Shown: positions 5,927 through 8,015 of the stretch, in pieces
How positions within the stretch are numbered: the stretch's first letter is position 1
Layout of the letters: each line of letters starts with the position of its first letter
Assembly: GCA_002373535.1 (NCBI GenBank)
Contig: DFKL01000009.1
Coordinates: forward strand, 1 to 8,015
Reading direction: 5' to 3'
DNA: 8,015 bases
Source of the DNA: Prevotellaceae bacterium UBA3646
Lineage (GTDB): Bacteria; Bacteroidota; Bacteroidia; Bacteroidales; Bacteroidaceae
Program-made: the position numbers and the translations under genes
Notes under the pieces: model-generated
The model's database searches: none
What the model was told of the DNA's origin: nothing
What the model saw: the letters and a program-made list of their open reading frames with translations, nothing else

Positions 5927-8015
5927 CTACAGGGCGAGGCGCAGCCCGAGGTCGATTTCTCTGTAGTCAGGCGAGTGACGTAGCGACCCACTATTCAAAC
6001 GGTTCCAATCTGAATGTTTGAGCCAACTACCACCAATAGCTGTGGATTCCTGGCACCATTCAAATACATTGCCACTCATATCATATATACCCAGTTCATT
6101 AGGTCGCTTGGTTTTGACTTTATGGGCACCGTCCTTGGTCCACCATGCCACCTTACCAATGTCGTCGCTGCCGCTATATTTGTAGCCCTTGCTCTTATTT
6201 CCGCCGCGGGCTGCGTACTCCCACTCTGCCTCGGTGGGCAGGCGGAACTTCTGGCCGGTCATGGAGTTGAGCTTGCGGATAAATTCCTGACAGTCATTCC
6301 AACTGACATTCTCTACCGGCAGATTACTGCCCTTGAAGGATGAGGGATTGCTGCCCATTACTGCCTGCCAAAGTTTCCGTGTTACTTCTGTCTCACCAAT
6401 ATAATAATCGCTGAGGGTAACATCATGAAATGTGCCGCCTGCGACAGCCTTCATCGTGAACGACACGCCGCCTACGGTGAAGGTCTTGTCGCCTGCGGAG
6501 GTATTTGCCAATGGAGGTGTGGCCGTGGTCTGGGATTGTTGGTCCATATTCAATGGGACATCAGCTGTTGTTTCCTCGTCAAGGGCGAGGCGCAGCCCGA
6601 AGGTGAAGTTGCGGAGGTCAGGCGCGTTGCAGTCGCGGTTAGACACACGACAGTCCCCGGCCCCGCTTAACCAACTGCCGCCGCGCATCACGCGACAAGA
6701 GCCCGTAGATGGTCCTGTGGGATTGGTCTGAGTATTGGTATTATAATCGCCATCCCAGTCGTTGCACCATTCCCATACATTGCCGCTCATGTCGTAAATG
6801 CCAAGTTCGTTGGGTTGTTTGGTCTTTACGTCATGTGTACTGGAACCATTATAGGCATACCATGACACACTCTCTATCTTGTTGCTGCCGCTGTATTTGT
6901 AGCCCTTGCTCTTGTTGCCGCCACGGGCTGCGTATTCCCACTCTGCCTCGGTGGGCAGGCGGAATTTCTGACCGGTCATGGAGTTGAGCTTGCGGATAAA
7001 TTCCTGACAGTCGTCCCAGCTGATGCAATACATGGGATAATTGCGTCCAACACCTCGTAATGGCCATGATGTATTTGCTTTATCACGATGCTGCGTTACT
7101 GTAGTTCCCATTACTGCCTGCCATAGTGCCTGGGTGACCTCGGTCTGACCTATATAGTAGTCGCTGAGGGTGACATGGTGGGCTGGTTTTTCGTCTCTTA
7201 AAGCTTCGATGCCTTGTTCCGAGGTCGCTCCCATAGTGAAGGTGCCGCCTGCGACGGCCTTCATCGTGAACGATACGCCGCCTACGGTGAAGGTCTTGTC
7301 AGCTGCGGAGGTATTTACCAATGGAGGTGTGACCGTGGTCTGGGATTTCTCCATGGTAAGTTCCAGCGTAGAGGTTTCGTTCTCGCGTATGTCAAACTCC
7401 TCGGTCTTGGGGGCATAGCCGTCTAGGGATAAAGTGATGCTGTGCTTTCCAATATGAATGTCACGTATATTGCGTGGGGTTATGCCGTAGTCTTTTCCGT
7501 CTATCTTGATTTTTGCTCCCAACGGGCGCGAATTAAGGGACAGTGTTCCTGTAATGGGCAACGGCGGTGTAAGTTGTATTATTTTATCTTTGCCTTCCTC
7601 GACGGTGATTGTCTGCTGGGATGGCTTGTGGTTTTCCTGACGGCATTCTATGGAGTAGTTTCCTGATTTCAGTACTCCTGTCCATTTGTTTGTCCCGCAC
7701 TTGTTGCCGTTTATGTATATGTCTGCATCTGTGCCAACATCAAGTGTGATTCTTGCGCCGCTAATGCGTAATGCTACCTTTTCTACATGGGTATCGTCCT
7801 GGTTATCCAATGTGAAGCGGCCTTCGGACGGATAATAGTTTTCGGAGATTATTTCGTATGTATATGTTCCGTATTCCAGATTCTTTGCAACCTTACCGTT
7901 TTCATCAGTTATTCCGAACGGCTCACGTCTTTGTTCTCCACCTTCTCTCGTTACTGTAATCATGGCCTTGGAGTCGGGCGGCGTGACGGTGAACATTACC
8001 ATCTGGGTATAGATG
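5927..8015 (-). CDS. PEGA and tandem FGE-sulfatase (SUMF1-type) domain surface protein, 5' end outside window
   Basis: 695 residues visible, ending at TAG 5927-5929; the frame stays open to the right edge. The ATG at 8002 is not the start, because the left-edge paralogue has about 143 residues before the equivalent Met. Numbering from that Met: three PEGA or PEGA-like domains at about 4-66, 84-134 and 152-206 (IKIDGKDYGITPRNI, LSLDGYAPK); FGE module 1 at about 235-474 (GGTFTMGAT, LPTEAEWEYAARGG, GNVWEWCNDW, RGGSW, GLRLAL); linker; FGE module 2 at about 505-691. In module 1 the copper-binding cysteine pair of true FGE is half lost (Ser446 in place of the first, Cys451 kept). In module 2 both positions are replaced (Lys662, Asn667), and it has two block deletions. 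These are therefore probably non-catalytic lectin-like binding domains rather than sulfatase-activating enzymes. Export is inferred from the paralogue's signal peptide. First visible gene of the operon. Confidence 0.9.
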   Translation of the reverse strand, partial: IYTQMVMFTVTPPDSKAMITVTREGGEQRREPFGITDENGKVAKNLEYGTYTYEIISENYYPSEGRFTLDNQDDTHVEKVALRISGARITLDVGTDADIYINGNKCGTNKWTGVLKSGNYSIECRQENHKPSQQTITVEEGKDKIIQLTPPLPITGTLSLNSRPLGAKIKIDGKDYGITPRNIRDIHIGKHSITLSLDGYAPKTEEFDIRENETSTLELTMEKSQTTVTPPLVNTSAADKTFTVGGVSFTMKAVAGGTFTMGATSEQGIEALRDEKPAHHVTLSDYYIGQTEVTQALWQAVMGTTVTQHRDKANTSWPLRGVGRNYPMYCISWDDCQEFIRKLNSMTGQKFRLPTEAEWEYAARGGNKSKGYKYSGSNKIESVSWYAYNGSSTHDVKTKQPNELGIYDMSGNVWEWCNDWDGDYNTNTQTNPTGPSTGSCRVMRGGSWLSGAGDCRVSNRDCNAPDLRNFTFGLRLALDEETTADVPLNMDQQSQTTATPPLANTSAGDKTFTVGGVSFTMKAVAGGTFHDVTLSDYYIGETEVTRKLWQAVMGSNPSSFKGSNLPVENVSWNDCQEFIRKLNSMTGQKFRLPTEAEWEYAARGGNKSKGYKYSGSDDIGKVAWWTKDGAHKVKTKRPNELGIYDMSGNVFEWCQESTAIGGSWLKHSDWNRLNSGSLRHSPDYREIDLGLRLAL
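5930..6490 (-). repeat. FGE-module repeat, copy 2 (shortened module of right-edge gene)
   Basis: Second FGE module, in frame with the first. Relative to copy 1 it lacks about 19 residues after GGTF (loss of the TMGAT segment) and about 21 residues between EWC and GGSW. The shared RKLNSMTGQKFRLPTEAEWEYAARGG region and the terminal GLRLAL are unchanged. It ends the protein. Confidence 0.85.
6581..7300 (-). repeat. FGE-module repeat, copy 1 (full-length module of right-edge gene)
   Basis: Encodes FGE module 1 from DKTFTVGG to GLRLAL. It shares long near-identical stretches with copy 2 (5930-6490) and with the module start in the left-edge gene (1-319). The preceding linker (SQTTVTPPLVNTSA) is also duplicated before copy 2 as SQTTATPPLANTSA, so the duplicated unit includes the linker. 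A segment at residues about 300-327 differs fully from the other two copies. Confidence 0.85.
7211..7300 (-). repeat. 90-base exact direct repeat, member B
   Basis: Partner of 230-319, same orientation, about 7 kb apart. Recombination between the two would delete or duplicate the caspase-to-transglutaminase block (inference). Confidence 0.9.

Noticed and set aside
8000..8002. ATG at 8002 as start of the right-edge FGE gene
   Set aside because: The same frame stays open to the window edge, and the paralogue has this Met (in YTQMVMFTVTP) about 144 residues into the protein, after a signal peptide and N-terminal domain.
5927..8015. True formylglycine-generating enzyme (sulfatase activation) as function of the FGE modules
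   Set aside because: The copper-binding cysteine pair is incomplete in module 1 and absent in module 2, and no sulfatase gene is nearby. The fold is assigned but not the activity.
1..8015. Diversity-generating retroelement reverse transcriptase or template repeat inside the window
   Set aside because: No reverse-transcriptase motif was seen in the coding regions, and no AAC-rich near-copy of the module 1 end was found. The possibility is kept only as a genome-level check.
1..8015. tRNA, rRNA, CRISPR array or insertion sequence
   Set aside because: Coding regions fill almost the entire window. The repeats seen are protein-module duplications, with no spaced short repeats, terminal inverted repeats or transposase.

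Overview
The window reads as part of a Bacteroidota chromosome, most likely Bacteroidales (Prevotella or Bacteroides-like). The grounds are gene content and style: PEGA plus FGE-sulfatase (SUMF1-type) surface proteins with a Bacteroidota-type N-terminal domain, a stand-alone ECF sigma factor, AT-rich leaders with weak or no Shine-Dalgarno sequence in front of several genes, and moderate GC coding sequence. This assignment is an inference, since there is no rRNA or other marker in view.

Every gene is on the minus strand, so transcription runs from right to left. In order of transcription: (1) the 3' part of a large PEGA/FGE-domain protein with two tandem FGE modules (8015 to 5927, 5' end outside the window); (2) an exported caspase/metacaspase-like peptidase (5892-5035); (3) an ECF-type RNA polymerase sigma factor (5031-4357); (4) a single-pass membrane protein with TPR-like helices (4341-3715); (5) an exported LPP20-like protein (3628-2939); (6) an exported transglutaminase-like cysteine enzyme with a Pro/Gln linker (2939-1461); (7) the 5' part of a second PEGA/FGE protein, a close paralogue of the first (1447 to 1, 3' end outside the window).

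Gaps between genes are 34, 3, 15, 86, -1 (overlap) and 13 bases. No convincing terminator is visible, so the set looks like one operon. The only gap large enough to hold an internal promoter is the 86 bases between genes 4 and 5. The sigma factor and the membrane protein that follows it look like an embedded regulatory pair. Five of the seven products carry visible signal peptides or, for gene 1, match a signal-peptide-bearing paralogue.

The working model (inference) is an envelope system. A sigma/membrane-sensor pair controls an exported caspase-fold protease, an exported transglutaminase-fold enzyme and an LPP20-like protein. FGE/PEGA display proteins on both sides share mosaic repeat modules and have C-terminal segments in the style of variable C-type-lectin folds. 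The FGE modules lack the copper-binding cysteine pair of true formylglycine-generating enzymes and so are more likely binding or display domains. The exact 90-base repeat between the two FGE genes, block deletions in one module and swapped segments point to recent recombination among the modules.
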